From: Arthrobacter sp. StoSoilB20
Lineage (GTDB): Bacteria > Actinomycetota > Actinomycetes > Actinomycetales > Micrococcaceae
Assembly: GCF_019977295.1 (NCBI RefSeq)
Contig: NZ_AP024651.1
Location: 1-64,000 of the forward strand
DNA: 64,000 nucleotides
Reading direction: 5' to 3'
The notes below the pieces were generated by a model. The model searched no databases. It was not told the origin of the DNA and saw only the letters and a list, made by a program, of their open reading frames with translations. Shown here piece by piece: positions 46,587 to 55,819 of the stretch; positions within the stretch are counted from its first letter, which is position 1, and every line of letters starts with the position of its first letter. A program made the position numbers and the translations under genes.

Positions 46587-47036
46587 CTACGCGTGGTCGC
46601 GCTTGGAGGTCTTCGGAGCATCGCGCTTTGCGGCAGCGTTGTCGCGGGCTTCCTTCGTTGCGGCCTTCTTGGCGGCCTCGTCCTTGACACGCTGCGCCTC
46701 GGACCGGACAGCGGCGTGTGTGGCGCGCTCGGTGACCAGCCACTGCGGCGGAGTCTGCAGCAGCTCGGTGATCTCCGCCGTCGTCAGCGCATCCTCGACG
46801 CCGCCGCGTGCGAGGCCGCTGATGGAGACGTTCAGCTTCTGCGCGACCACCGGGCGCGGGTGCGGGCCATTGCGGCGCAGTTCGGCGAGCCACTCCGGCG
46901 GGTTGGCCTGGAGTTCAGCGAATTCTTCGCGGGAGATGGACGAATCCTGGAACTCCTGGGGTGTTGCGGGCAGGTAGATGCCGAGTTTCTTGGCAACGGT
47001 TGCCGGCTTCATGGACTGGGAGTTCGAGGACGTCAT
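46587..47036 (-). CDS. DUF5997 family protein
   Basis: A 149-residue soluble protein of a conserved actinobacterial family of unknown function. It starts MTSSNSQSMKPATVAKKLGI, repeats the pattern NPPEWLAELRRNGPHPR and TPPQWLVTERATH, and ends in a Lys/Ala-rich tail. It is divergent from the LysR-domain gene, with only 33 bp between the starts, a pairing that suggests shared control. Confidence 0.85.
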   Translation of the reverse strand: MTSSNSQSMKPATVAKKLGIYLPATPQEFQDSSISREEFAELQANPPEWLAELRRNGPHPRPVVAQKLNVSISGLARGGVEDALTTAEITELLQTPPQWLVTERATHAAVRSEAQRVKDEAAKKAATKEARDNAAAKRDAPKTSKRDHA

Positions 47037-47069
47037 GCTTCAAGGGTATCTGGCCGGTACTGTGAGTGT

Positions 47070-47795
47070 GTGCCAGACGCTGAAGATTCCGCCGAAACAA
47101 CCGAACCCCTAGCCGGCCTCCGCTTCGCCTATGTTGCGGGTGTGACTCCTGGGAAATGGATCCGGCGGTGGGAAGAACGGATGCCGAACTTCCCGTTGCA
47201 CTCTTTCATGTCCGACCACGCCGCCCAGGTTTCGGTTTTGCGTGACGGTTCCGCCGACCTCAGCTTCGTTCGGTTGCCCGTTGAGCGCGAAGGCTTGAAC
47301 GTCATCCCTTTGTATGAAGAACAGCCCGTGGTTGTGGCTCCCAAGGGGCACGAGATTTCGGTGTTTGAAGAGGTGGCCCTCGACGATCTTTCCGAGGAGA
47401 ACTTCCTCGACATTGACGAGATGGGCGGGCCGGACATGGCCCTCCAAGTGGTTGCCTCCGGCGCCGGACTGGCAATCCTGCCCATGTCGGTGGCACGGCA
47501 CCTGAATGCCAAGGACACTGTGATGCGCCGCCTGACCGGCGCCCCCACCACCCAGATTGGCCTGGCATGGCTGATTGGTACTGACAGCCCGGTGATCGAG
47601 GAATTCATCGGCATTGTCCGTGGGCGTACCGCACAGAGTTCGCGCCAGCCCTCGGCGCAGCAGGAGAAGCCCAAGAAGGAACCCAAGCCGGATCGCCGCG
47701 GTGGAGGCCCCAGGAAGCCTGCGGTCGCGCAGCGCTACGCTCCGAATCCGGACAAGGGCCGGGGCAAAGGTTCACGCAAAAAAGGCAAACGCTGA
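47070..47795 (+). CDS. LysR-type substrate-binding domain protein without HTH
   Basis: A 241-residue protein that carries only the LysR effector-binding fold (about 15-185: LRFAYVAGVTPGKW, LRDGSADLSFVRLPV, ASGAGLAILPMSVARHL) and has no winged-helix domain at the N-terminus. A strongly basic tail of about 50 residues (rich in Lys, Arg and Gly, ending GKGSRKKGKR) follows and could bind nucleic acid. GTG 47070 is the only sensible start; upstream codons in frame overlap the divergent DUF5997 gene. Neither a truncation scar nor an HTH gene is nearby, so the form seems native. Confidence 0.82.
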   Translation: MPDAEDSAETTEPLAGLRFAYVAGVTPGKWIRRWEERMPNFPLHSFMSDHAAQVSVLRDGSADLSFVRLPVEREGLNVIPLYEEQPVVVAPKGHEISVFEEVALDDLSEENFLDIDEMGGPDMALQVVASGAGLAILPMSVARHLNAKDTVMRRLTGAPTTQIGLAWLIGTDSPVIEEFIGIVRGRTAQSSRQPSAQQEKPKKEPKPDRRGGGPRKPAVAQRYAPNPDKGRGKGSRKKGKR

Positions 47796-47798
47796 CAC

Positions 47799-47876
47799 TC
47801 CTGCCCGGTTGGATCACTCCGCCGTGACGCTCCTGCCCGGTTGGATCACTCCGCCGTGACGCTTCTGCCCGGTTGG
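47799..47876. repeat. 32-bp tandem repeat, 2.4 copies
   Basis: Units at 47799-47830 and 47831-47862 are identical (starting TCCTGCCCGGTTGGATCACT) and a partial third (TTCTGCCCGGTTGG) follows at 47863-47876. It lies in the convergent spacer between the LysR-domain gene and the GntR gene. Confidence 0.85.
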
Positions 47877-47955
47877 TGGGGAAATTGATGCGTTCCTGCG
47901 CCCAAGTAGCGGGAATTTGGCGCATTTGGGGTGACCAACTGGGGAGGAGCGCTGA

Positions 47956-48654
47956 CTACTCGCCGTGGATTGTTGTTTGCTGCTGCTCTGAGCGGTTGAG
48001 GTAGGCAAGGAGCAGATCCCCGGCCCGTTCGAGTTCGCCGGCTTCCAGCGCCGAACAGATGTGCTCGTTTTCCTTGAGCCAATCGCTGTAGAAGTGGGCG
48101 TTCATGGTGGCTTTGTGGAAGTAGAGCCGCATCTCCGCCAGGATCTGGGCCATGATCGTGTCCAGCCGGGTGCTCTCGGCCAGGGCGACGATTGCGCCGT
48201 GAAAGTGCTGGTTGGCGCTGCCCAGGCCCTCGTTGTCGTTGGCCGCAGCGGCCCGCTTGCCCTCTTCGACGGCGGCCCTGACGGCGGCAATGCGCTCCGG
48301 TGAACCCCCCGCCCGGATGGAGCTGACTTCGATGGCGCGGCGAACCGTATAAACATCGTGGATATCGCCTGCTTCAAGGGTTGCCACAAAGACGCCCTTG
48401 TTGGGTTGGCGCAGGAGAAGCCGTTCCCCGGCCAGTTCCGCGAAAGCTTCCCGGACCGTGTTCCGGGAGACGCCCAAATCCTCGGCAATGGTGGCTTCGG
48501 TCAGTTTGGCGCCAGGAACCAGGAAGCCTTCGGCCAACTGGTAGCGCAGTTCTTCAGCGACCCGTTCTGCCACGGAGGGGACTTTCATGCGGACGCGTGC
48601 CCGCGCACCGTCAAAGCCAGCGTGTTCGCTTGGTTCCTGATCTTCACTGGCCAT
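47956..48654 (-). CDS. GntR family regulator of the 5-oxoprolinase cluster
   Basis: A 232-residue repressor with winged helix (about 20-90, LTEATIAEDLGVSRNTVRE) and a C-terminal FCD domain with the metal/ligand His pattern (NQHFHGAIV, HFYSDWLKENEHI). It is divergent from pxpA, and a perfect 10-bp-arm palindrome (48692-48712) lies between, so it probably controls 5-oxoproline use. ATG 48654 was taken as the start because similarity begins there and GGAG precedes it closely; the frame is open to 48741. Confidence 0.9.
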   Translation of the reverse strand: MASEDQEPSEHAGFDGARARVRMKVPSVAERVAEELRYQLAEGFLVPGAKLTEATIAEDLGVSRNTVREAFAELAGERLLLRQPNKGVFVATLEAGDIHDVYTVRRAIEVSSIRAGGSPERIAAVRAAVEEGKRAAAANDNEGLGSANQHFHGAIVALAESTRLDTIMAQILAEMRLYFHKATMNAHFYSDWLKENEHICSALEAGELERAGDLLLAYLNRSEQQQTTIHGE

Positions 48655-48691
48655 AACTCCAAAATTACACGATTGCCGAAAAATAGGATCG

Positions 48692-48712
48692 CTGGATTGT
48701 TGAACAATCCAG
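48692..48712. promoter_or_regulatory. GntR operator at pxpA
   Basis: Perfect palindrome with arms CTGGATTGTT (48692-48701) and AACAATCCAG (48703-48712) around one G. It lies 38 bp before the GntR start and 51 bp before the pxpA start, so it can repress both directions. Confidence 0.82.
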
Positions 48713-48763
48713 CAGATTGGTGCATGCTGGATGTAACGCACATCACGAGGCAGGGATCACATC

Positions 48764-49522
48764 ATGGCAACCATCGATCTGAACAGCGACGTCGGAGAGT
48801 CTTTCGGGCGCTGGACGCTCGGCGATGATGCTGCCATGTTCGCCTCCGTCTCCAGCGCCAACGTTGCGTGCGGCTTCCACGCCGGCGATCCCAGTGTCAT
48901 CCGCAGCACCTGCGAAAATGCGGCCAAGGCCGGCGTCGCTATTGGTGCCCACGTTGGCTACCGCGATCTCGCTGGATTCGGTCGCCGCTTCATGGACATC
49001 GATCCTGTTGAACTGGCTGATGACGTGGTCTACCAAATTGGTGCGCTGCAGGCGCTTGCCGCCACCGCTGGTGCCCGCGTCCAGTACGTCAAGCCGCATG
49101 GTGGCCTCTACAACGCCATCGTCAAGAACACGGCCCAGGCGCGTGCCGTGGTGGATGCTGTTAAGTCGGTGGACCCCAACCTCCCGATTCTCGGCCTCCC
49201 GGGCTCCGAAGTGCTGCGTCTCGCTGAAGAAGCAGGACTTCGTGGCGTTGCTGAGGCTTTTGCGGACCGTGCCTACAACCCGGACGGAACACTCGTGGCA
49301 CGCTCACAAGCCGGCGCGGTTCTCCATGACCCCGCAGAAGTGGCTGAACACGTGTTGCGCATGGCCACCGAACAATCCGTCAAGACCCGTGACGGTTCCA
49401 TCCTGAAAATCCGCGCGGAGAGCATCTGCGTGCATGGTGACTCACCCGGAGCCGTGGCAATGGCTACCGCCGTGAAGTCCGCTCTGGGCGAGGCCGGCGT
49501 TACCGTCGGCTCGTTCCTCTAA
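48764..49522 (+). CDS. pxpA: 5-oxoprolinase subunit PxpA (LamB/YcsF family)
   Basis: Component of the prokaryotic ATP-dependent 5-oxoprolinase that opens 5-oxoproline to glutamate with PxpB and PxpC. The 252-residue protein has the family opening [41 protein letters not shown], and [10 protein letters not shown], and [10 protein letters not shown] near the end. It starts the cluster pxpA-MFS-pxpBC-biotin carboxylase on the plus strand. Confidence 0.95.
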   Translation: MATIDLNSDVGESFGRWTLGDDAAMFASVSSANVACGFHAGDPSVIRSTCENAAKAGVAIGAHVGYRDLAGFGRRFMDIDPVELADDVVYQIGALQALAATAGARVQYVKPHGGLYNAIVKNTAQARAVVDAVKSVDPNLPILGLPGSEVLRLAEEAGLRGVAEAFADRAYNPDGTLVARSQAGAVLHDPAEVAEHVLRMATEQSVKTRDGSILKIRAESICVHGDSPGAVAMATAVKSALGEAGVTVGSFL

Positions 49523-49569
49523 CTGCAACAAGACTCTGCATCACATCCCTCATCCCCCCGGAGGAAATC

Positions 49570-50919
49570 ATGACCAGCACCAACAAGGCAGCCAGGGCCG
49601 TGACAAGGAAGCCACCGGCCGGCGCCATCAAGGCGTACATCGCCAGCCTCACCGGCACCTCGCTTGAGTACTACGACTTCGCCATCTACTCGGTGGCTTC
49701 GGCCCTCGTGTTCCCTAAGATCTTCTTCCCGGGCAACGACGAATTCGTTGCGCTCATCCTGTCCTTCTCCACCTTCGCAGTTGGCTACTTTGCGCGTCCG
49801 ATCGGTGGCGTCATCTTTGGCCGGCTCGGCGACAAGATCGGCCGCAAATACGTCCTGGTCTTCACCTTGCTGCTGATCGGCGCAGCCACAGTCCTCATCG
49901 GAGCCTTGCCCGATTACTCCGTGATTGGCCTGGCGGCCCCGATCATCCTTGTGTTGTTGCGCCTCGCGCAGGGCATCGGAGTCGGCGGCGAGTGGGGTGG
50001 CGCCGTACTGCTCTCGAGTGAGTTCGGCGACCCCAACAGGCGCGGCTTCTGGTCGTCGGCGGCGCAGATTGGCCCGCCGGCAGGAAACCTGATGGCCAAC
50101 GGCGTCCTCGCCATTCTTGCGGCTTCGCTCAGCGACCAGGCCTTCCTCTCCTGGGGCTGGCGTGTGGCATTCCTCTCCTCGGCAGTGCTGGTGGTCTTTG
50201 GCTTGCTGATCCGCCTGAAGCTGGAGGAAACCCCAGTGTTCAAGGCCATCCAAGCCCAGGGAGACCGTCCCAAGGCTCCCATCAAAGAAGTCTTCACCAC
50301 CCAGCCCCGGGCGCTGATTGCTGCCTCGCTATCCCGCATCTGCCCCGACATCCTCTACTCGCTGTTCACTGTGTTCGTGGCCGTCTACGCCACCAAGGAA
50401 CTGGGAATGACCACGGGCAACGTGCTGTCCGCCATCCTGATCGGCTCGGCCTTCCAGCTCTTCCTGATCCCGCTTGCCGGCGCCCTGACGGACCGCTTCA
50501 ACCGTCGCTGGGTCTACGGCATCGCTGCCGCTGCAACCGCGGCCTACATCCCGGTATTCTTCCTGATGATTCAAGGAAAGTCCGTTGGAATGCTGATCCT
50601 GGGCGCTGTTATCGGCCTGGCGCTCCACGCCTTCATGTACGGTCCGCAGGCTGCCTTCATCACCGAGCAATTCCCGGCAAGGCTTCGTTACGCCGGCAGC
50701 TCGCTGGCATACACCCTGGCCGGCGTCATCGGCGGCGGATTCGCCCCGGTGATCTTCACCCTCCTTTACGGAGGAGGAACCGGTGGCTGGTACCTGATTG
50801 CCGTTTACATCCTCCTCGCTGCCATTGTCACGATCGTTGGCATGCTCCTCGGCCGCGACCCGAAGCCGGAAGAAGACGTCCGGCTCATGCAGGGGACGCA
50901 CGCCCAGCCGGCGGCGTAA
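49570..50919 (+). CDS. MFS transporter, metabolite:proton symporter type
   Basis: A 449-residue transporter with twelve TM helices. SLTGTSLEYYDFAIYSVASA (about 29-48) and GRLGDKIGRKYVL (about 88-100) are MHS-family signatures, and RLAQGIGVGGEWGGAVLLSS is the mid-first-half motif. It lies between pxpA and pxpBC, so 5-oxoproline or a related acid is the probable substrate; homology gives only the family. ATG 49570 with GGAGGAAA upstream. Confidence 0.9.
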   Translation: MTSTNKAARAVTRKPPAGAIKAYIASLTGTSLEYYDFAIYSVASALVFPKIFFPGNDEFVALILSFSTFAVGYFARPIGGVIFGRLGDKIGRKYVLVFTLLLIGAATVLIGALPDYSVIGLAAPIILVLLRLAQGIGVGGEWGGAVLLSSEFGDPNRRGFWSSAAQIGPPAGNLMANGVLAILAASLSDQAFLSWGWRVAFLSSAVLVVFGLLIRLKLEETPVFKAIQAQGDRPKAPIKEVFTTQPRALIAASLSRICPDILYSLFTVFVAVYATKELGMTTGNVLSAILIGSAFQLFLIPLAGALTDRFNRRWVYGIAAAATAAYIPVFFLMIQGKSVGMLILGAVIGLALHAFMYGPQAAFITEQFPARLRYAGSSLAYTLAGVIGGGFAPVIFTLLYGGGTGGWYLIAVYILLAAIVTIVGMLLGRDPKPEEDVRLMQGTHAQPAA

Positions 50920-50937
50920 CGAACAATGGGAACCGTG

Positions 50938-52596
50938 ATGCACACAGCCACAGCCAAGAGGGTTCGCTCCGTCAGGCCCGTGGGCACCCGTGCCGTGCTG
51001 GCGGAACTGGACGGACTCCCGGACGTCCTTGCCTTGCAGGACATGCTCAACAAGTCCCCGCTGCCGGGACAAGTGGACGTTCTGGCCGCCGCAGAAACTG
51101 TCATGGTGGTGGGTGAGTCCGCAGCGGCCACCCGGGCAATCGGCGCACGGTTGCTGGAGCTGGAGCTCATTGCGCCGGACGTGACCGATTCCGGGCTGGT
51201 GGTCATCGATACCGTGTACGACGGCGAGGACCTGGCGGATGTCGCGGTGCTCACCGGCCTGAGCGTGGAGGGCGTCATAGCCGCCCATACGGGCCAGATC
51301 TGGACTGTTGCCTTTGCAGGCTTCGCGCCGGGGTTCGGCTACATGGTGGGCGAAAATGAGGTCCTCACGGTTCCACGACGCTCTTCCCCCAGGACGGCTG
51401 TGCCGGCCGGATCCGTAGCTCTCGGCGGACAGTATTCCGCGGTCTACCCCCGCCGGTCTCCGGGTGGTTGGCAGCTCATTGGACGCACCGGTTCAAGGAT
51501 GTGGGACCTGGACCGGGCACAACCGGCCCTTGTCCGGCCAGGTGACCGGGTCCAGTACCGGGCCGTCCGCGAGGTTGTCACGGCTGCTGAATCCCCAGCG
51601 CGCGAACCCGACAAGGAAGACCATGCTGAGCCCGGCCTGCGGATACTGAACCCAGGCGCGCAGAGCCTTATCCAGGATCTCGGCCGCCGAGGCTATGGTC
51701 CCCTCGGTGTCTCGGCTGCGGGCGCCCTGGACAGGGCCTCGTTGCGTCGGGCCAACCGGCTGGTCGGGAACGCCGCTTCAGCTGCGGCCATCGAATCGGT
51801 CAACGGCGGGCTGGCACTGGAAGCTGTTGGCGATCAGGTGATTGCTGTGACCGGTGCGCCGACGACGCTGACCATCGAGTCGCCGTCGTGGGTTGAGGAC
51901 GAAGAGCCGGACGACGCCGGCGCCCAGCCGGGTGCGACGCGGACCGTTCCCATGGCCGCTCCTTTCGCATTGCTCGACGGCGAAATCCTCACCGTGGGCA
52001 CTCCGGAAGCGGGGTTCCGGAACTACACCGCGATCCGTGGCGGTGTGGATGTCCCAAAGGTTCTGGGCAGCCGGTCCGCGGACACCATGAGCGGGATCGG
52101 ACCCGCCCCACTGACCATCCGGCAGGTCCTTGCTGTGGGGGACGAAACGGCTTCCACAGCGGTGGGAAGCCCCGAACTCCAGCCGGATTTCCCGGACCTC
52201 CGGGGAACGGGAGTCACTGTGCTCGATGTCATTCCCGGGCCGCGGGCGGATTGGTTCGGCGCCGATGCCCTGGATTCGCTCTGCAATCAGGAATGGCTGG
52301 TGACACCGCAGTCCAACAGGGTGGGCATGCGCCTGGACGGAACGCCGTTGCAGCGCACGCGGGATGGCGAACTGCCCAGTGAAGGAACCATGGCCGGAGC
52401 CCTCCAGATCCCACCGGCCGGATTGCCGGTGCTCTTCCTGGCGGACCACCCCATCACGGGCGGATACCCGGTGATTGGCGTGGTGCGTGACGAACACCTT
52501 GACCTCGCCGCGCAGGTTCCCATCGGCGGAAGGATCCGCTTCCGCCTCGTCCCGGATTCCCCGGATTTCACCACCAACAAGTCCCCAGAAAAGTGA
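50938..52596 (+). CDS. pxpBC: 5-oxoprolinase PxpB-PxpC fusion
   Basis: A 552-residue fusion of the two subunits once called allophanate hydrolase subunits 1 and 2 (KipI/KipA). The PxpB part (about 10-205) has [11 protein letters not shown] and [15 protein letters not shown]; a linker (about 205-230) leads to the PxpC part with [20 protein letters not shown] and the [12 protein letters not shown] region. Fusion fixes their 1:1 ratio. ATG 50938 was chosen over 50926 because GGGAA lies 5 bp before it. It is 7 bp upstream of the biotin carboxylase start. Confidence 0.92.
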   Translation: MHTATAKRVRSVRPVGTRAVLAELDGLPDVLALQDMLNKSPLPGQVDVLAAAETVMVVGESAAATRAIGARLLELELIAPDVTDSGLVVIDTVYDGEDLADVAVLTGLSVEGVIAAHTGQIWTVAFAGFAPGFGYMVGENEVLTVPRRSSPRTAVPAGSVALGGQYSAVYPRRSPGGWQLIGRTGSRMWDLDRAQPALVRPGDRVQYRAVREVVTAAESPAREPDKEDHAEPGLRILNPGAQSLIQDLGRRGYGPLGVSAAGALDRASLRRANRLVGNAASAAAIESVNGGLALEAVGDQVIAVTGAPTTLTIESPSWVEDEEPDDAGAQPGATRTVPMAAPFALLDGEILTVGTPEAGFRNYTAIRGGVDVPKVLGSRSADTMSGIGPAPLTIRQVLAVGDETASTAVGSPELQPDFPDLRGTGVTVLDVIPGPRADWFGADALDSLCNQEWLVTPQSNRVGMRLDGTPLQRTRDGELPSEGTMAGALQIPPAGLPVLFLADHPITGGYPVIGVVRDEHLDLAAQVPIGGRIRFRLVPDSPDFTTNKSPEK

Positions 52597-52603
52597 GTAT
52601 TTG

Positions 52604-54367
52604 ATGCGCAAGGTCCTGATCGCGAACCGTGGCGAAATAGCAGTCCGCGTCGCCAGAGCCTGCGATGACGCAGGCATACAGTCTGTCGCCGTCTACGCGG
52701 ACATCGACGCCGATGCCATGCATGCCGGTGCTGCCGACGAAGCCTACAGCCTGGTGGGAAACTCGCCGGCTGAAACGTATTTGAACATGGGGAAACTCCT
52801 CGATATCGCAGCGCAGTCCGGTGCGGACGCCGTCCACCCCGGATATGGCTTCCTGTCCGAAAATGCGGACTTCGCGCAGGCGGTACTCGACGCCGGCCTC
52901 GAGTGGATCGGCCCCTCACCGGAGTCCATCCGCTTGCTGGGTAACAAGATCACGGCACGGGAGATTGCCGTCCGCGCGGGCGCACCCATGGTTGCCGGCA
53001 GCGACGGCCCTGTTTCGTCGGCTGCGGAGGCCCGTGCTTTCGCTGAGCAGCACGGACTTCCCCTCGCCATCAAAGCCGCATTTGGCGGCGGTGGCCGCGG
53101 GCTGAAGGTGGTCCGGGAGCTCGGCGAAGTTGAGGAAGCGTTCGATTCCGCTGTCCGTGAAGCTGTTGCCGCCTTTGGCCGAGGCGAGTGCTTCGTGGAG
53201 CAGTACCTTGACCGGCCGCGGCACGTGGAAGCACAGATCATCGCAGACAAACTCGGGAACGTCGTTGTAGTGGGCACCCGCGATTGCTCGTTGCAGCGGC
53301 GCCACCAGAAGCTGGTGGAGGAGGCTCCCGCCCCGTTCCTCAGTGACGTGCAGCGGCAGCAAATCTACGACGGCGCCAAGGCAATTGTCCGCGAAGCCGG
53401 CTATTACGGTGCCGGAACGGTGGAGTTCCTTGTCTCGGCCGACGGTGCCGTGGCCTTCCTTGAGGTGAACACACGGCTCCAGGTTGAGCACCCCATTACG
53501 GAGGAAACCGCAGGTATCGACCTGGTGCAGGAGCAGTTCCGCATCGCCGCCGGCCTGCCGCTGAGCGTCCTGGAAGATCCTGTGGCGCGGGGCCACTCCT
53601 TCGAGTTCCGCATCAATGCCGAGGACGTCGGCCGCGGATTCCTTCCCTCACCAGGCACCGTCGCCCTCTTCGAGGCACCTACCGGTCCGGGCATCCGCCT
53701 GGATACCGGAGTCCGTTCCGGATCGTTCGTGGCGCCCCAGTTCGACTCGCTGCTGGCCAAGCTGATCGTGACGGGCGCTGACCGCCAACAGGCACTCCGC
53801 CGTGCACGCCGGGCACTTGCCGAAATCAACATCACCGGCCTGGCGACCGTTTTGCCGTTCCACCGCGCAGTCCTGGAGTCCGAGGACTTCACCTCCGTTG
53901 CCGGGATGCGGGTCCACACCCGCTGGATAGAGACGGACTTCGCAGACCAGATCCCGGTGGATCCGGAGTTCAAAGTGATGGCCCCGGAGGGTGAGCGCAG
54001 AACCATCACCGTGGATGTCGACGGAAAACGCCTCGCTGTGGGGCTCCCGGCTGACCTCCTGGATGGTTGGGCCCGCTCCGGACAGGGTGTTCCGGCCTTT
54101 TCACCATCGACCGATACGCCGGGTTCTGTCATCGGCACAGGTGACTCCCCGGCCGAATCAGCCCTCGTCTCCAGCATGGCCGGAACAGTAGTGAAGTGGC
54201 TCGTCGAACCCGGCGAAGAGGTATCCGCCGGTGACCCTTTGGTGGTGCTGGAGGCCATGAAGATGGAAACCCAGGTCCCCGCCCACCGCACAGGAACGCT
54301 CTCGGAAGTCGTGTCCGCGCCAGGAGGCGTGGTTACTGCCGGCGCCGTGTTGGCGCACATCTCCTAA
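52604..54367 (+). CDS. Biotin carboxylase with fused biotin carboxyl carrier domain
   Basis: A 587-residue acyl-CoA carboxylase alpha chain. It has the biotin carboxylase N-lobe ([20 protein letters not shown]), ATP-grasp glycine loop [12 protein letters not shown], bicarbonate/ATP site segment [15 protein letters not shown], and the C-terminal biotinyl domain with LEAMKMETQ, biotin on Lys553. No carboxyltransferase subunit lies nearby. The gene is part of the 5-oxoprolinase cluster, 7 bp after pxpBC; the acyl acceptor is unknown, and beta chains could be coded elsewhere. ATG 52604; the frame is open from 52475 inside pxpBC. Confidence 0.92.
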   Translation: MRKVLIANRGEIAVRVARACDDAGIQSVAVYADIDADAMHAGAADEAYSLVGNSPAETYLNMGKLLDIAAQSGADAVHPGYGFLSENADFAQAVLDAGLEWIGPSPESIRLLGNKITAREIAVRAGAPMVAGSDGPVSSAAEARAFAEQHGLPLAIKAAFGGGGRGLKVVRELGEVEEAFDSAVREAVAAFGRGECFVEQYLDRPRHVEAQIIADKLGNVVVVGTRDCSLQRRHQKLVEEAPAPFLSDVQRQQIYDGAKAIVREAGYYGAGTVEFLVSADGAVAFLEVNTRLQVEHPITEETAGIDLVQEQFRIAAGLPLSVLEDPVARGHSFEFRINAEDVGRGFLPSPGTVALFEAPTGPGIRLDTGVRSGSFVAPQFDSLLAKLIVTGADRQQALRRARRALAEINITGLATVLPFHRAVLESEDFTSVAGMRVHTRWIETDFADQIPVDPEFKVMAPEGERRTITVDVDGKRLAVGLPADLLDGWARSGQGVPAFSPSTDTPGSVIGTGDSPAESALVSSMAGTVVKWLVEPGEEVSAGDPLVVLEAMKMETQVPAHRTGTLSEVVSAPGGVVTAGAVLAHIS

Positions 54368-54376
54368 ACCCGCCAA

Positions 54377-54436
54377 CCACGTTGACAACCCTTTCCCGTT
54401 GCAGTCAGCGAGGGGAACAGAGGGTTGGCAACGTGG
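54377..54436. terminator. Long inverted repeat between convergent genes
   Basis: Arms CCACGTTGACAACCCT (54377-54392) and AGGGTTGGCAACGTGG (54421-54436), 16 bp with one mismatch, around a 28-bp loop. It ends both the carboxylase and the alditol oxidase transcripts by position; there is no U-tract. Confidence 0.55.
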
Positions 54437-54443
54437 GTGGGGG

Positions 54444-55691
54444 CTAGGACTTAACGGCTACGCCCAGCACGCTGTCCAGGAGCTCGTTGCGGAACTTCCC
54501 CGAGGGATCGTGGGCCTGCACCAGGGCCCGGAAGTCTTCGAACCGCGGGTACAGTGCGGCAAAGTCGTACTGGCCGGGCGTGAACAGCTTGCCCCAGTGG
54601 GGCCGGGCACCGAACGGGCGCAGGGCTTCCTCGAGCTCGGGCAGCACTGCTTCCACCTCTTGCTGCACGGGTTTCCACGTGAAGTGCAGCGCTACGCTTT
54701 GCTGCTGGTAGAAGGGGCTGAGCCAGAATTCATCAGCTGCAATGGTCCGGACTTCCGAGATGAACAGGAGCGGGGCCAGTTTGTGGGCGAGGGCCCGGAC
54801 GGCCTGCAGGGCAGCCGGTGCCTGGTCGAGTGGCAAAAGGAATTCGCTCTGAAGTTCTTCTCCGTTGCTCGGAGTGAACTCGTGGCGGAAGTGCGGCAAG
54901 CGGTCGAGCCACTTCCCAGCCACGTCCAGCTGTTCCGTGCAGTTTTCGGCCGACATGTCCGGCAATGGGTGCATGGCCGTCGTCGCAGCTGTTGCCCCGA
55001 ACAAATCAGGCAGGGGAGCTTCGGAGTCCAGCGCCTTGAGCCAAACCTGGGGGATGGTGTCGCCGGTGTAGTTCGTGAAGAAGCTGACGCTGTACGCGCT
55101 GGAAGCAATGGCCTGGAAGTTCGCCAAAGCGCCATCCCAGGACAGCCCGGTAAGCACGCGCTGCCGGACCTCAAAGCTCGGCCGGACTGCCAGTTCCAGT
55201 CCCGTGACAATGCCCAAGGCTCCCATGCCCACAACACTGGCGAGGAATTCGTCGTCGTCCGCGGTCAGGGTCACCAGCTCGCCGGAGGCGCGCACCAGGT
55301 CAATACTGACGACGGCGGCAGCCAAGGAGGGGTTGTTGACTCCACTGCCGTGCGTGCCGGTTTGGATGGCACCCGCAACGGAGATGTGGGGGAGCGAGGC
55401 CAGGTTGTGGATGGCGTAGCCCTGTTCCTCGAGCGCGCGGCCCAGGGCGCCGTAGCTGATGCCACCGCTGACTTTCACCGTGCCCTTGGCGGTGTCCAAA
55501 ACGACCTCCTGGGGAAGGGCATCGAGGAGGAGGTGGGTGCCGTCAGTATCGGCAACGGTGTTGAAGGAGTGCCGGGAACCAAGGGCCTTGATCTGCGTTG
55601 CCTTGGCTACCAGCCCGCACAGCTGCTCCACGGTTGTGGGCCGCTGGACGTCCGCAGACGAGTACTCAAGATTTCCTGCCCAGTTCTTCAT
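54444..55691 (-). CDS. aldO: Alditol (xylitol) oxidase
   Basis: FAD enzyme that oxidises sugar alcohols such as xylitol or sorbitol with oxygen, giving the aldose and peroxide. The 415-residue protein closely resembles Streptomyces AldO: the covalent-FAD His lies in LGSRHSFN (near residue 40), followed by ASLPHISVAGAIQTGTHGSG. The active-site pair is in SEVRTIAADEFWLSP, with a further Lys in ARPHWGKLF. ATG 55691 was chosen because GGGAG precedes it and conservation starts there; the frame is open to 55790. It is divergent from a LacI gene with an operator between them. Confidence 0.92.
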   Translation of the reverse strand: MKNWAGNLEYSSADVQRPTTVEQLCGLVAKATQIKALGSRHSFNTVADTDGTHLLLDALPQEVVLDTAKGTVKVSGGISYGALGRALEEQGYAIHNLASLPHISVAGAIQTGTHGSGVNNPSLAAAVVSIDLVRASGELVTLTADDDEFLASVVGMGALGIVTGLELAVRPSFEVRQRVLTGLSWDGALANFQAIASSAYSVSFFTNYTGDTIPQVWLKALDSEAPLPDLFGATAATTAMHPLPDMSAENCTEQLDVAGKWLDRLPHFRHEFTPSNGEELQSEFLLPLDQAPAALQAVRALAHKLAPLLFISEVRTIAADEFWLSPFYQQQSVALHFTWKPVQQEVEAVLPELEEALRPFGARPHWGKLFTPGQYDFAALYPRFEDFRALVQAHDPSGKFRNELLDSVLGVAVKS

Positions 55692-55728
55692 CGAAAGATC
55701 TCCCGCTCGTATTTGTAGGCTCCCGCAA

Positions 55729-55744
55729 TTGTTAACGTTCTCAA
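55729..55744. promoter_or_regulatory. LacI-type operator before alditol oxidase
   Basis: TTGTTAACGTTCTCAA has 12 of 16 positions in dyad symmetry around the central CG, the LacI-family pattern. It lies 38 bp before the aldO start and 76 bp before the lacI-like start. Confidence 0.6.
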
Positions 55745-55819
55745 CTAATTGCGTCAAGGGGAGTCCACGCCGGTTGCGGCTAGAGTTCAAGAGATTGGCC
55801 GTCTACCAGGAGTCACAAC

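Noticed and set aside
46593..47069. N-terminal extension of the LysR-domain protein
   Set aside because: This part of the frame lies antisense to the DUF5997 gene; GTG 47070 is the first plausible start.
47799..47876. Tandem repeat considered as a CRISPR array
   Set aside because: Units abut directly with no spacers, and no cas genes are present.
54399..55718. Plus-strand frame opposite alditol oxidase
   Set aside because: Antisense shadow; the oxidase matches AldO over its whole length.
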